A DNA stretch of 64,000 nucleotides from Synechococcaceae cyanobacterium (GCA_947378425.1 CANCJV010000001.1:62001-126000); one strand, 5' to 3'. Counted from the first letter of the stretch, positions 1 to 8,152 are shown. The notes: generated by a model not told the origin, from the sequence alone. Numbers and translations: made by a program.

Positions 1-1
1 T

Positions 2-268
2 CCCGGTGCATCCGCCCAATCAGTCTTGACCGGCTCAGCCACCAATTTCTTTGGTTGGCTTGATGACAGCGGCACGTCCTTCACCTCGCTGTTGATCGTG
101 CCTGGCGCAGGAAATCCAGCCGCCTACGCAACTGTGGATGATCTGGTGCTCGGCAAGGCTGCGCCGGCATCGGTGCCTGCCCCCCTGCCGCTGATGGGTG
201 CAGCCACCGCTTTTGGCTTTAGTCGTCGCCTGCGTTCCCGCATCGCCGCCTCCCGCCCTCGTGGTTGA
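2..268 (+). CDS. C-terminal part of a PEP-CTERM-type exported protein (5' end outside window)
   Basis: The reading frame is open from the first base and stops at 266-268, so only the last ~88 residues are visible. The visible part contains a VDDLVLG segment, common just before cyanobacterial sorting tails, then VPAPLPLMGAATAFGFSRRL and a short basic end. That is the tripartite layout of a PEP-CTERM/VPxxxP sorting signal: Pro-rich motif, hydrophobic stretch, Arg cluster. Such proteins are exported and processed by an exosortase, usually for the cell surface or extracellular matrix. The rest of the domain architecture is upstream and unknown. The next gene overlaps its stop by a few bases and looks like an exosortase-associated membrane protein, which supports the call. 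Confidence 0.6.
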   Translation, partial: PGASAQSVLTGSATNFFGWLDDSGTSFTSLLIVPGAGNPAAYATVDDLVLGKAAPASVPAPLPLMGAATAFGFSRRLRSRIAASRPRG

Positions 269-1076
269 GAAGGAGCGCCTTGCTCTGGCGCTGTTGCTGG
301 CTGTCGCTGCCCGTGCCCTGGTCTTCGTCTTTGTTGTCGCGGTCGCCGTCCGTTTGTTTCCGGTTCAGGCGCTCGATCCCGCCTGGCAGATGAATGTCTG
401 CTCGGTCCTGCTCAATCAGGCGGCGCTGCCCTTGCTGGCCCTGGTGCTGCTGCACGCCGCCTCGGCTCTGCATCCCGCCGACGGTCGCCTGGCTTCTGCG
501 CGCAATCGTTGGCGCGGCCTGGCGGTGGCAGCAACCCTGGGCTTTCTGCTGCTACTACCCCTGCAGGGGTTCGCCACCTGGCGTGGCCTAAGCCAGGCCA
601 TTCAGCAGGATTCTGCCCGCCGTGCCGATGCGGAGCGGCGTTCAGGGGCGATGCTGCAGGCCATCCAGGCGGCTTCCAGTGTCGACGACCTGCAGGCCCG
701 CATGCAGCGCCTGCGAGGTCCCACGCTCACCCCCGCCGATCGCGCCCTGCCGCTTCCCCAGCTGCGGCGCCAGCTGGAGGCCAATCTTCTGGCCGCCCGA
801 CGTCAGCTGCTGGATCGCGTCTCAGGCCCCGCGCCCAACCAGGTGTGGATGATCCTGAGTGATGGCGTGCGCCTCGCTGTCTCCTCCCTGGCCTTCGCCC
901 TCGCCTTCGCGGCCGGCGGCCAGCGCCGGCCCAGTCCTGAGCCGCTGCTGTTGGAATGGTCGGAGACTTTCGGGCGTTGGAAACGCTTACTCCCCCTGAA
1001 GCTGGGCCGTCGCCAGAAGCACTCCACAAACGATCCGCGCCGTTATCTCAGGGAGATTGAATCCAGAGATCCCTGA
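261..1076 (+). CDS. HpsJ-like integral membrane protein
   Basis: A protein of about 271 residues if translation starts at GTG 261, which overlaps the preceding stop by 8 bp; an earlier in-frame start at 198 would lie deep inside the previous gene. It has three hydrophobic segments in the first ~105 residues, including FLLLLPLQGFATW, then a soluble helical region of about 110 residues rich in Arg, Gln and Ala, and a fourth hydrophobic segment near residues 215-236. This layout resembles the HpsJ-like family found beside cyanoexosortases and polysaccharide-secretion genes. It follows a PEP-CTERM-type protein, which fits. The family call is from memory of the pattern. The biochemical role is unknown. 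Confidence 0.55.
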   Translation: MVEKERLALALLLAVAARALVFVFVVAVAVRLFPVQALDPAWQMNVCSVLLNQAALPLLALVLLHAASALHPADGRLASARNRWRGLAVAATLGFLLLLPLQGFATWRGLSQAIQQDSARRADAERRSGAMLQAIQAASSVDDLQARMQRLRGPTLTPADRALPLPQLRRQLEANLLAARRQLLDRVSGPAPNQVWMILSDGVRLAVSSLAFALAFAAGGQRRPSPEPLLLEWSETFGRWKRLLPLKLGRRQKHSTNDPRRYLREIESRDP

Positions 1077-1680
1077 TGCTCCTGGCAGGCGGGGCCGTAC
1101 CGTGCCGAAGCTGCTGCTGGGCGAGGGCAGCGCGAGCGGCTGCCAGGCGGTGAGCCAGGAGGCCTTCGAGGCGGCCCGCCAACGGCTCGCGGGTTTCAGG
1201 TGCAACCGTCGCTGTTGCGGCGCACCTTGCTGGATGGCGGCTTCGTGGAGCTGCCGATCGAGGCCGCCCATGTGCTGACCGTGGCCCAGTTGCCGCCGCT
1301 GCATGGCTGCGGCGAATGGTGCCGTCGAAGGTCGCCAGTGGCAGACCGTGGGCCAGGGCGGTGGCCACGATCAGGCGATCGGCTGGGTCGCCGTGGAAAT
1401 CGGCGGGCAGGGAGTTCAGTCGGATCACCACCTCGCAGTCGAGAGGCAGCACCGTGATCACGTCCGCGGCCGCTGCTTGGCGCAACCAGTGTTCGAAGGG
1501 CCGATCCAGCTGCAGGCGCCCCTTCGCCTGCAGCATCTGCGCTTCCCACAGGCTGATCGCCGCCAGCCGCAGCTGGCGGGCCTGGGCTGCCTGATCGATG
1601 GCCCGCCGTTGCCCGGTTGTCAGTTGGGGTGCACCGAGCAGCCACCACAGCCAGAGGTGGGTGTCGAGCAGAACGTTCAC
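1048..1680 (-). CDS. VapC-type PIN-domain ribonuclease toxin with a replaced C-terminus
   Basis: Starts at GTG 1680, whose GTGA overlaps the stop of the upstream antitoxin frame, the usual coupling of antitoxin-toxin pairs. Residues 1-125 are a recognisable PIN domain with the acidic metal-binding residues in place: D6 in LLDTHLW, E46 in SLWEAQ, D98 in FHGDPADRL and D119 in LATFDG. PIN toxins of this type cleave RNA. Normal members end a few residues after the last Asp. Here the frame runs on for about 85 low-complexity Arg/Ala-rich residues, translated from the complement of a second PIN remnant. The core could still be functional, but the tail is probably the result of a rearrangement. Confidence 0.55.
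   Translation of the reverse strand: MNVLLDTHLWLWWLLGAPQLTTGQRRAIDQAAQARQLRLAAISLWEAQMLQAKGRLQLDRPFEHWLRQAAAADVITVLPLDCEVVIRLNSLPADFHGDPADRLIVATALAHGLPLATFDGTIRRSHAAAATGPRSAHGRPRSAAPRSRHPARCAATATVAPETREPLAGRLEGLLAHRLAAARAALAQQQLRHGTAPPARSIRDLWIQSP
1188..1307 (+). pseudogene. Remnant of a PIN-domain (VapC-type) toxin gene, plus strand
   Basis: In the frame starting at 1188 the translation reads GFQVQPSLLRRTLLDGGFVE followed by LPIEAAHVLTVAQLPPLHG. This matches the middle of VapC-family PIN proteins, where the text normally continues HxDPFDRLLIAQ with catalytic acids. Here the match stops at about 1307 and no DPFDR part follows. No start codon or N-terminal Asp motif is found upstream in the same frame. 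The fragment meets a second, minus-strand PIN gene tail to tail at this point, suggesting that a deletion or inversion removed both 3' ends. Confidence 0.5.
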
Positions 1681-1936
1681 TGCAGGGCTTCAAAATCGCC
1701 CGCCTGCAGCACCGATTCCTCCGAGGATGCGAGTAAGGAGCCGGTGCCCCGCAGCTGTTCCCAGGGTCTGGCGTCTTGTCCGGCGGGTCCCGGGGCTGGC
1801 GACAGACGGGCCACGGCCTTGCCGCGACGGCGGATGGTGATCGGCTCGCCACCGGCCTCGATCTGCCGGATCAGCTCCAGGCATTGGGCGCGGAAGGCCG
1901 TGACCGAAATGTCCGTTTTTTGACTTTAGTGACCAT
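1677..1936 (-). pseudogene. Phd/YefM-type antitoxin with an N-terminal frameshift
   Basis: The frame ending at 1677 reads TDISVTAFRAQCLELIRQIE and continues with a GGEPITIRRRGKAVARL segment, a Phd/YefM-type DNA-binding antitoxin of about 85 residues. It has no ATG, GTG or TTG start in its own frame. The only nearby ATG (1936) is in a different frame and gives MVTKVKK before a run of six A (minus strand, 1916-1921). One extra A there would join the two frames. It is therefore either a 1-base deletion, a sequencing error, or expression through slippage on the A-run. The stop overlaps the toxin start by 4 nt. Confidence 0.55.
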
Positions 1937-2006
1937 TTTCAAGGAGTCGGCTTTCGGGGATGCGTTCTCCCTGGTCTTTGGGCAGCCCGCCCCGCCCGCC
2001 CACGCC

Positions 2007-3155
2007 TCAGCTGAAGTGGCTGTAGCCGCTGGTTGTTGCACGCCCCCCATCGCCCGCGCTCCAGGGAGCCCCATCCGCCCAGCCCAGAGCCCCCGCCTCC
2101 CCTGCCACCAGTTCGCCGATCGCCGTCGTGCCCGGCAGGGCCGCGATCAGGGCCTCGGCCCAGGCGGGTTCCAGGGCCAGCACCAGCTCGAAGTCCTCGC
2201 CGCCCGCCAGGCACCAGGCCTCGGCTGCCGGCAGGCTGGCCATGGCTGGATCGACGGGTAGGCGGGCGCGATCGAGTCGGGCCGAGCAACCGCTGCTGGC
2301 CGCGATCGCCGCTGCCGCCGCCGCCAGGCCATCGCTGCTGTCGCAGCCTCCCACTCGCCAGGCCTGAGCGGGCGGGCGGCAGGTGATCAGGGCTCGCACG
2401 GCATCGAAGCGGGGCCGGGGCCGCTGATGGGCGTTGATCGCCCTTTGCACCAGGGTTGGATCCATGGACCTGGCTGTGATCTCGCCCTGCAGCAGGGCCA
2501 GCCCCAGCCGGCTCAGGCCGTGGGGGCCGCTGCACACCAGCCGGTCGCCGGGGCGGCCGTCGCTGCGGCGGATCGGGCCTGCGGTGGCACCTTGCGGCTG
2601 TTGGCCGGCGGGGGCTCGCTCGCTCGGGTCCAACCCGGCCAGCCTCCCGATCGCCGTGACCGCCAGCATCCGCTGGGCCCCACCGCTGCAGTCGCCCCCC
2701 AGCAGCACGCCGCCGTAGGTATCCAGGGCCTCCCGCAGGCCGCCGTACACCCCGTCCACCCAGCTCCAGGGTGTGGAGGCCGGCGCCACGAGGCCCACCG
2801 TGATCCCCACCACCTCCGCGGCGCCCATCGCCGCCAGATCCGAGAGATTGGCCGCCGCCGCCCGCCAGCCCACATCCGCCGCCGCGGTGGTGGCGTCGCT
2901 GAAGTGGAAGCCCTCCACCAGCACATCGGTGTTGACCACCAGCGCCGATTCGCCGCAGGTTTCGGCCACCAAGGCGGCGTCATCGGCGAACTGGCCCGGT
3001 GGCGCGAAGGCTCCCAGCCGGCGGATCAGTTCCCATTCGCCCAGATCGGCCAGGGTTTCGTGGGGCGGCTCACAGGGGGCGACCAAGCCCGATCCCAATG
3101 GAGCCGGGTGGTCCGCAACCTTCCCGGGAGCTGAATCAGCGCCGAGATGGTCCAT
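2007..3155 (-). CDS. thiL: Thiamine-monophosphate kinase ThiL
   Basis: ThiL phosphorylates thiamine monophosphate with ATP to give thiamine diphosphate, the last step of thiamine cofactor synthesis. The protein shows the AIR-synthase-like order of the family: LADLGEWELIRRL, then FADDAALV and VNTDVLVEGFHF with the Mg-binding acids, SDLAAMGA, GGDCSGG, and near the C-terminus CDSSDGLAAAAAA and GGEDFELVL. ATG 3155 gives about 382 residues. A TTG at 3086, closer to the conserved start, would give a more typical length. The first ~30 residues are not conserved in my memory of the family, so the true start may be 3086. ThiG, from the same pathway, lies at 26 kb. Confidence 0.93.
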   Translation of the reverse strand: MDHLGADSAPGKVADHPAPLGSGLVAPCEPPHETLADLGEWELIRRLGAFAPPGQFADDAALVAETCGESALVVNTDVLVEGFHFSDATTAAADVGWRAAAANLSDLAAMGAAEVVGITVGLVAPASTPWSWVDGVYGGLREALDTYGGVLLGGDCSGGAQRMLAVTAIGRLAGLDPSERAPAGQQPQGATAGPIRRSDGRPGDRLVCSGPHGLSRLGLALLQGEITARSMDPTLVQRAINAHQRPRPRFDAVRALITCRPPAQAWRVGGCDSSDGLAAAAAAIAASSGCSARLDRARLPVDPAMASLPAAEAWCLAGGEDFELVLALEPAWAEALIAALPGTTAIGELVAGEAGALGWADGAPWSAGDGGRATTSGYSHFS

Positions 3156-3209
3156 CCGCGATCCGGAAGGTCTGGGAAGCAGCATGCATCGGCGTCCTGA
3201 CCATGGCCC

Positions 3210-4358
3210 TCAGGCGTGGGGCCGCAGGTTTTCGGCCCCGTCGATCACCGTCGCCTTGACGATGCCGTCGTCGGCGGTGAGCTCCTCCAGCACATCAAAA
3301 CCATCCACCACATAGCCGAAGGCGGCATAGCGGCCGTCGATCAGGTTGAGGCCGGCTGGGGTCAGTTCGGGCTCAAACAGGAACAGGAAGAACTGAGAGG
3401 AGCCATCGGCCAGGCTCTCGTCGGAGTGGGCCCAGCCCAGAGTGCCCTTGGCGTTGAACGGCAGCACCGGCTCCGCCTTGAACAGGCCCAGTTCCTCAAA
3501 GGTCTGGTTGTAGAAGGGGGCCTCCTGGCCCGGCACCTTGATCTCCAGCGGCACGTTCCGCTCCGCCTTGGTCTGGGGATCGATGTAACCGTCGGCGTCG
3601 CCGGCGGGATCGCCGGTCTGGAGCACATAGAAGTCTTCAGCCCGGATGAAGGGCAGCTTGTCGTAGAAGCCCCGCTGCACCAGGTCCACGAAGGCGCCTG
3701 CGGTCAGCGGCGCGTTGTAGCCGTCCACCACGGCGATCAGATCGCCCTGGGTGGTGGTGAGCCGCACCGTGGCTCGGCCCAGCAGCCTGGGCAGGTCGGC
3801 GAACTCCTCGGGGATGGTGAAGGGAAACGGACCCACCAGCAGCGCTTCGGCATCGCCGATGCTGGTGAGGGCATCGCGGCGGGCATCAAGAAAGGCGTCC
3901 CGTTCCTGGCCATCGGCCGCGCTCACCAGAATTTGCAGCTGGTCCGACAGGTGCTCGAACAGTGCTTCGGCCCCGGTCCGGTCGGCGGGCGGGAAGCTGG
4001 CCAGGATCGCCTCCCGCTTCGAGGCGAACAGGGACTGGCTGCGGCGCACGCTCGCGGCCAGGGAGGGCCAGCGCTTGGCGCGCAGATCGTCGCTGGTGCC
4101 CTCAAGCCGATGCTGGATCTCCTGGAGATCCTTCTGCTGGATCGGCAGGGCGTTGCGCAGCAGGGCCGAAGGATCGGTGACGGCGTTGCCCTGGGGCAGG
4201 GCGGCCCAGGCGCCGGGGACGGCGAGCAGCAGGGCCAGAAGCGCCGCCACGCCGGCGGCGCGGACCTGCCGCCAGGCGCTGCCCAAGGATCGGCGAGCGA
4301 ATGCCGAGTTGGGTCCGGAACGTGGCCCTGCCCCGACGAACGCTGGCTCTCTGCCCAT
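3210..4358 (-). CDS. Lumenal cyclophilin-type peptidyl-prolyl isomerase (TLP40/CYP38-like)
   Basis: A protein of about 382 residues from ATG 4358. It begins with a signal peptide (hydrophobic [16 protein letters not shown]), pointing to the thylakoid lumen or periplasm. Residues ~50-190 form an all-helical region, and the C-terminal ~190 residues are a cyclophilin domain ([53 protein letters not shown]). This helical-plus-cyclophilin layout is that of TLP40/CYP38, involved in photosystem II assembly. The catalytic Arg of active cyclophilins is not obviously conserved, so it may act as a chaperone more than an isomerase. It is divergent from efp, with about 110 bp between starts. Confidence 0.85.
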   Translation of the reverse strand: MGREPAFVGAGPRSGPNSAFARRSLGSAWRQVRAAGVAALLALLLAVPGAWAALPQGNAVTDPSALLRNALPIQQKDLQEIQHRLEGTSDDLRAKRWPSLAASVRRSQSLFASKREAILASFPPADRTGAEALFEHLSDQLQILVSAADGQERDAFLDARRDALTSIGDAEALLVGPFPFTIPEEFADLPRLLGRATVRLTTTQGDLIAVVDGYNAPLTAGAFVDLVQRGFYDKLPFIRAEDFYVLQTGDPAGDADGYIDPQTKAERNVPLEIKVPGQEAPFYNQTFEELGLFKAEPVLPFNAKGTLGWAHSDESLADGSSQFFLFLFEPELTPAGLNLIDGRYAAFGYVVDGFDVLEELTADDGIVKATVIDGAENLRPHA

Positions 4359-4471
4359 GGTCCCCCTGTCAGTGGCTGGACTCTGGCACAGGCGTCCGGA
4401 GCCAGCGGCGGCTCCGGACGGGGGCTTTGCCGGTAGCCAGACGTACAATCCACCGGATCCGAACCGCCGGA

Positions 4472-5032
4472 ATGATCTCCAGCAACGATTTTCGAACCGG
4501 AACCACCATCGAGCTGGATGGCCAGGTCTGGCGGGTCGTCGAGTTTCTGCATGTCAAGCCCGGCAAAGGCTCGGCCTTCGTGCGCACCAAGCTCAAGGCT
4601 GTCCAGAGCGGCAACGTCGTCGACAAGACCTTCCGCGCCGGCGAGACCATGCCCCAGGCAGTGCTGGAGAAGGCGACCTTGCAGCACACCTACATGGAGG
4701 GCGATGACTTCGTCTTCATGGACATGGCCTCCTACGAGGAGACCCGCCTGACCGCCAAGCAGATCGGTGATGGTCGCAAATACCTCAAGGAAGGTATGGA
4801 GGTGAGTGTCATCTACTGGAACGGGAAGCCGCTGGAGGTGGAGTTGCCCAACTCCGTGATCCTCCAGGTCACCCAGACCGATCCCGGCGTCAAGGGGGAT
4901 ACGGCCACCGGCGGTACCAAGCCCGCCATCGTCGAGACCGGTGCCCAGGTGATGGTGCCCCTGTTCATCACGATCGGCGAGAAGATCAAGATCGACACCC
5001 GCACCGACAACTATCTGGGTCGGGAGTCCTGA
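4472..5032 (+). CDS. efp: Translation elongation factor P
   Basis: Exactly 186 residues from ATG 4472, the standard EF-P length. The three beta-barrel domains are recognisable. The domain I loop reads [12 protein letters not shown], with Lys32 at the tip that contacts the peptidyl-transferase centre. EF-P rescues ribosomes stalled at polyproline stretches. This proteome has many such stretches, for example the Pro-rich linker of the next gene product, BCCP. It lies 5 bp upstream of accB on the same strand, an efp-accB pair that is widely conserved in cyanobacteria. It is divergent from the cyclophilin gene. Confidence 0.97.
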   Translation: MISSNDFRTGTTIELDGQVWRVVEFLHVKPGKGSAFVRTKLKAVQSGNVVDKTFRAGETMPQAVLEKATLQHTYMEGDDFVFMDMASYEETRLTAKQIGDGRKYLKEGMEVSVIYWNGKPLEVELPNSVILQVTQTDPGVKGDTATGGTKPAIVETGAQVMVPLFITIGEKIKIDTRTDNYLGRES

Positions 5033-5037
5033 TCGCC

Positions 5038-5517
5038 ATGCAGCTCGATCACGACCAACTCCGCGCTCTTCTGGCTCTGCTCGGCGAAAGCGACATCCAG
5101 GAACTCTGCCTCGAAGGCGACGACTTCCGTCTCGAGGTGCGTCGCAACCTGCCGGCGGCGGCACCGGTGGCCATGGTGCAGGCCCCCCTGCTGGCCACGC
5201 CGCCGCCGCCCCAGCCGGCCGCCGCCGCGACCTCCCCTTCGGTGCCGCCCCCGGCCCCGCCGGCGGCTCGCAGTGATCTGCAGGCGATCACCGCGCCGAT
5301 GGTGGGCACCTTCTATCGCTCACCGGCTCCGGGTGAACCGGCCTTCGTTGAGGTGGGCAGTCGCATCAGTGCCGGCCAGCCCGTCTGCATCCTCGAGGCG
5401 ATGAAGCTGATGAACGAGCTGGAGTCGGAGATCAGTGGCGAAGTGGTCGAGATCCTGCTGGAGAACGGCACGCCGGTGGAATTCGGTCAGGTGCTGATGC
5501 GGATCAAGCCCTCCTGA
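5038..5517 (+). CDS. accB: Biotin carboxyl carrier protein of acetyl-CoA carboxylase
   Basis: 159 residues. AccB carries the biotin that shuttles CO2 between biotin carboxylase and carboxyltransferase in fatty-acid synthesis. The N-terminal ~40 residues are followed by a Pro/Ala linker (about residues 40-80), then the biotinyl domain: ITAPMVGTFYRSPAPGEPAF and the biotin site EAMKLMNE with Lys123, ending FGQVLMRIKPS. The linker is rich in consecutive prolines, a likely EF-P substrate encoded right beside efp. It starts 5 bp after the efp stop, so the two are almost certainly cotranscribed. It converges with pdxA across a 217-bp gap in which I see no gene. Confidence 0.97.
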   Translation: MQLDHDQLRALLALLGESDIQELCLEGDDFRLEVRRNLPAAAPVAMVQAPLLATPPPPQPAAAATSPSVPPPAPPAARSDLQAITAPMVGTFYRSPAPGEPAFVEVGSRISAGQPVCILEAMKLMNELESEISGEVVEILLENGTPVEFGQVLMRIKPS

Positions 5518-5734
5518 GAGTCTGCTCAACAACCCTCAACGGCAGCTCGACGAATCCTGGACAGCACGGCACTCCCACAGGATGAACGGTTGCGTCTGGC
5601 CTGGACTTGGCTGGCCATGGCTGAGCGGGTGGTTTTCGGGGTGTCTTCAAGGGAGTCGTCAGGGCTCGCCTTGTGAGTTGTCGGCAGGTCTGGCTCGTGG
5701 TTGCCGCACCGAGCTCCGCCGGGGGACCTGAGCC

Positions 5735-6787
5735 TCAGCCCAGTTCCCGCGCGGTGGCGATCGCCGCCGCCATGCTTTCGGGCCGGGCAAGGCCCTGGCC
5801 GGCGATCGCAAAGGCGGTGCCGTGATCAGGGGATGTGCGCAGGAACGGCAGTCCCAGGGTGGTGTTCACGGCGGCGTCGAAGGCCAGCAGCTTCAGCGGG
5901 ATCAGGCCCTGATCGTGATACAGGGCCAGGTAGCCATCCGGTCCGCCGGCCCCCGTGCGCCAGGCCGAGGCGGCCTCCAGCCAGCAGCTGTCGGGGGGCA
6001 GGGGCCCCTCCAGTCGCACCTCGGGATGGCGCCGGCGCCACTGCTCCAGGCAGTCCAGCAGCCAGTCCTGCTCCTCGCGGCCCAGCCGTCCAGCTTCGCC
6101 GGCGTGGGGATTGAGGCCGGCCACCACCAACCGCGGCCGGGGCTGGAAGCGCCGGCAGAAGGCCAGCAGCACGTCCAGCTTGTCGCTGACCAACTGGGCA
6201 TTGAGCTGGCCGGGCACCGCCGCCAGGGGGATGTGGGTGGTGGCCAGCAGGGTGTTGAAGCGCCAGGGGCCGGCGGCGGCGCGGGCCGTGAACAGCATCG
6301 AGGCCGAATCCACCCCGGCCAGTTCTGCCAGCCGTTCGGTCTGGCCAGGATAGTCGTGGCCGGCGGCATGCCAGCTGCTCTTGGCGATCGGCGCCGTCAC
6401 CAGGGCCTCACAGTCGCCGTGGAGCACCAGCCGGGTGGCCTCGCTGAGCCAGTCGAAGCTGGCGGCTCCGGCGGCGGCGCCGCTCTCGCCGGGGTTGATC
6501 GGCTCGGGCAGGGGCCGATCCAGAATCTCGAACCGGGCCGGATCCGCCAGTCGGCAGCGGCCCTGCAGGCGGCGATGGCTCTCGATCAGCCATTGGCGGC
6601 AGCCCACCAGCACCACCTCGCCCGGGAGGCCGGCGCCAGCTTCGTCGGCGAGGGCCCCGAGGGTCACCTCCACACCGATGCCGGCCGGATCGCCCAGGGC
6701 GATGGCAATCCGGCGGGGTCTGGGTTTCGATGGAGGTTGATCGCTGTCGTTGTGGCCGATGTTCCGACTGATGTTGCTGGGAACCAT
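5735..6787 (-). CDS. pdxA: 4-hydroxythreonine-4-phosphate dehydrogenase PdxA
   Basis: PdxA oxidises 4-phosphohydroxy-L-threonine in de novo pyridoxal phosphate synthesis. It has IALGDPAGIGVEV near the start, TAPIAKSSWHAAGHDYPGQT with a metal-binding His, ATTHIPLAAVP with a second, GLNPHAGE, ALYHDQGLIPLK with the third, and RTSPDHGTAFAIAG. ATG 6787 gives 350 residues. The first ~30 are variable, but no later ATG, GTG or TTG precedes the conserved core, so 6787 is the best start. Its 5' end overlaps a small plus-strand gene head to head (6759-6920), an unusual arrangement. Confidence 0.95.
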   Translation of the reverse strand: MVPSNISRNIGHNDSDQPPSKPRPRRIAIALGDPAGIGVEVTLGALADEAGAGLPGEVVLVGCRQWLIESHRRLQGRCRLADPARFEILDRPLPEPINPGESGAAAGAASFDWLSEATRLVLHGDCEALVTAPIAKSSWHAAGHDYPGQTERLAELAGVDSASMLFTARAAAGPWRFNTLLATTHIPLAAVPGQLNAQLVSDKLDVLLAFCRRFQPRPRLVVAGLNPHAGEAGRLGREEQDWLLDCLEQWRRRHPEVRLEGPLPPDSCWLEAASAWRTGAGGPDGYLALYHDQGLIPLKLLAFDAAVNTTLGLPFLRTSPDHGTAFAIAGQGLARPESMAAAIATARELG

Positions 6788-6920
6788 CTTGCTGGTGATC
6801 GGTCTGAGCCTCCGCAATGGTTGGGTGATCGTCAATTGGAACAAGTTCTTCACTGACATCAACCTGCCGTTCCTGGCCCAGCCCGAACCGGCGAGCAAGT
6901 TTCATTTCAAGGGCCAGTGA
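6759..6920 (+). CDS. Small single-span membrane protein (53 residues), unknown function
   Basis: ATG 6759 opens a 53-residue frame: a hydrophobic segment MFRLMLLGTILLVIGLSL, then a polar part with WVIVNWNKFFTDINLPFL and a short C-terminus ending FKGQ. The Trp- and aromatic-rich juxtamembrane part and clean composition look like a real small protein. A start at ATG 6771 is also possible. It is divergent from pdxA, and the two starts overlap by 29 bp, so any promoters would have to sit inside each other's coding sequence. I do not recognise a family. Confidence 0.5.
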   Translation: MFRLMLLGTILLVIGLSLRNGWVIVNWNKFFTDINLPFLAQPEPASKFHFKGQ

Positions 6921-6962
6921 AGCCAGCGCCCATGGGCCCGGTCGTCCTCGCCGGGCGTCCCA

Positions 6963-7925
6963 TCAGTCGGGAGGGTGGCCCTCAGGCGGGGCGGAGCGGA
7001 GCGAGGCCCGGTACCCCTCGTGGAAACTCGGATAGAGCAGGCGGTAGCCCAGGCCCTGGCGCAGCAGGGCGCTGCTGACGCGGCGGTTCTCGCTCCAGAA
7101 ACTGCGAGCCATCGGGCTCATCGTGGCGGCGATCTGCTCGTAGGACTGCAGCGCGGGAAGTTTGCAGCCCAGCAGATGGGCGGCGTAGCCGAGGCTTTCG
7201 CTGGAGGAGCACGGGTACTCATCCGCCAGGATCAAGTTGTCCGGCCGGGAGCGCTCTGGCAGCGCCAGGTTGTGCAGCAGCGCCCCGACGATGTCGTCGA
7301 CATGGATGCGGCAGAACACCTGGCCGCGCTTGTGGATCAGGCGGGCCCTGCCTTGGTGCAGGTCGTTGAAGGGGGTGCGGCCGGGGCCGTAGATCGCCGG
7401 CAGCCGGAACACCTGCAGAGGTAGGCCGCGGTTTCGCCAGGCCTGCTCACAGGCCAGCCGGGAGCGGCTGCGCGTCAGCGACGGCCGGGTGGGACTGGTT
7501 TCATCCACCCAGGCGCCGCCGGTATCGCCATAGACGCCGGTGGTGGAGAGGTAGCCCAACCATTGCAGCGGCAGCTTCGCCAGCTGCTCGCCAAGATGAT
7601 CGAGCACCGGATCCCGGCCGTCGGCATCGGGGGGGATGGTCACCAGCACGTGGCTGATGCCGACCAGCTCCTCCGGGCTGGGCAGGGCCCCCTGCGCCGG
7701 GTCGAAGCGCAACTGGCTTGGCCCGGCGGGGTCGCCAGCAGGCTCCGGGTCGCAGGGCAGACGCTGGCTGACGGTGGTGGCGATGCCCAGGCGAGCCAGG
7801 GCCGCGGCGAAGCGGCTGCCGGTGTAGCCGCCACCCAGCACCAGCACGCGCCCGATGGCGCCAGGGTCCAGACCGACGACGGCGACAGTCCCATCGGCCC
7901 GGGAGTTGACAGGTTGATCAGTCAT
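6963..7925 (-). CDS. NAD(P)-dependent epimerase/dehydratase-like protein (SDR, YeeZ type)
   Basis: About 320 residues from ATG 7925. The N-terminal part has the dinucleotide-binding glycine motif RVLVLGGGYTGSRFAAALA. It is followed by HVLVTIPP, YLSTTGVYGDTGGAWVDE and RLPAIYGPGR, the order seen in YeeZ-like extended short-chain dehydrogenases. The usual YxxxK pair is not clearly present, so catalysis cannot be assumed. The substrate is unknown. A TATGAT hexamer and a near-LexA-box lie immediately upstream of the start (separate entry). Confidence 0.8.
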   Translation of the reverse strand: MTDQPVNSRADGTVAVVGLDPGAIGRVLVLGGGYTGSRFAAALARLGIATTVSQRLPCDPEPAGDPAGPSQLRFDPAQGALPSPEELVGISHVLVTIPPDADGRDPVLDHLGEQLAKLPLQWLGYLSTTGVYGDTGGAWVDETSPTRPSLTRSRSRLACEQAWRNRGLPLQVFRLPAIYGPGRTPFNDLHQGRARLIHKRGQVFCRIHVDDIVGALLHNLALPERSRPDNLILADEYPCSSSESLGYAAHLLGCKLPALQSYEQIAATMSPMARSFWSENRRVSSALLRQGLGYRLLYPSFHEGYRASLRSAPPEGHPPD

Positions 7926-7926
7926 G

Positions 7927-7940
7927 AGTACACCTGTATC
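7927..7940 (-). promoter_or_regulatory. Possible LexA-type box overlapping a -10-like hexamer
   Basis: AGTACACCTGTATC matches the cyanobacterial LexA pattern RGTACNNNDGTWCB in all fixed positions but one (T for C at 7939). It overlaps TATGAT (7943-7938 on the minus strand), a good -10 hexamer. Both sit within 18 bp of the start codon of the SDR gene, so the transcript would be almost leaderless. No clear -35 hexamer is seen. The match is degenerate and could be chance. Confidence 0.3.
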
Positions 7941-8152
7941 ATAGCCTTCGCGTTCCAGCCGTGACTGCCTCCATTTTTCCTGGCTCCCCTCTCTTCGAGT
8001 ACCCATTTCCCGCGGGCAACGGCTCCGGCAGCACCAGCGTTGACAGCTCGGCCTTCGCGAGGGCGCTCACCGCTGCCTCCCGCGCCACTGCGCGGCACTC
8101 CGCTGGCCGCCGCTCCCCGCTCAGGCCATGCACCAGCCAAGCCCTTCCAGTC

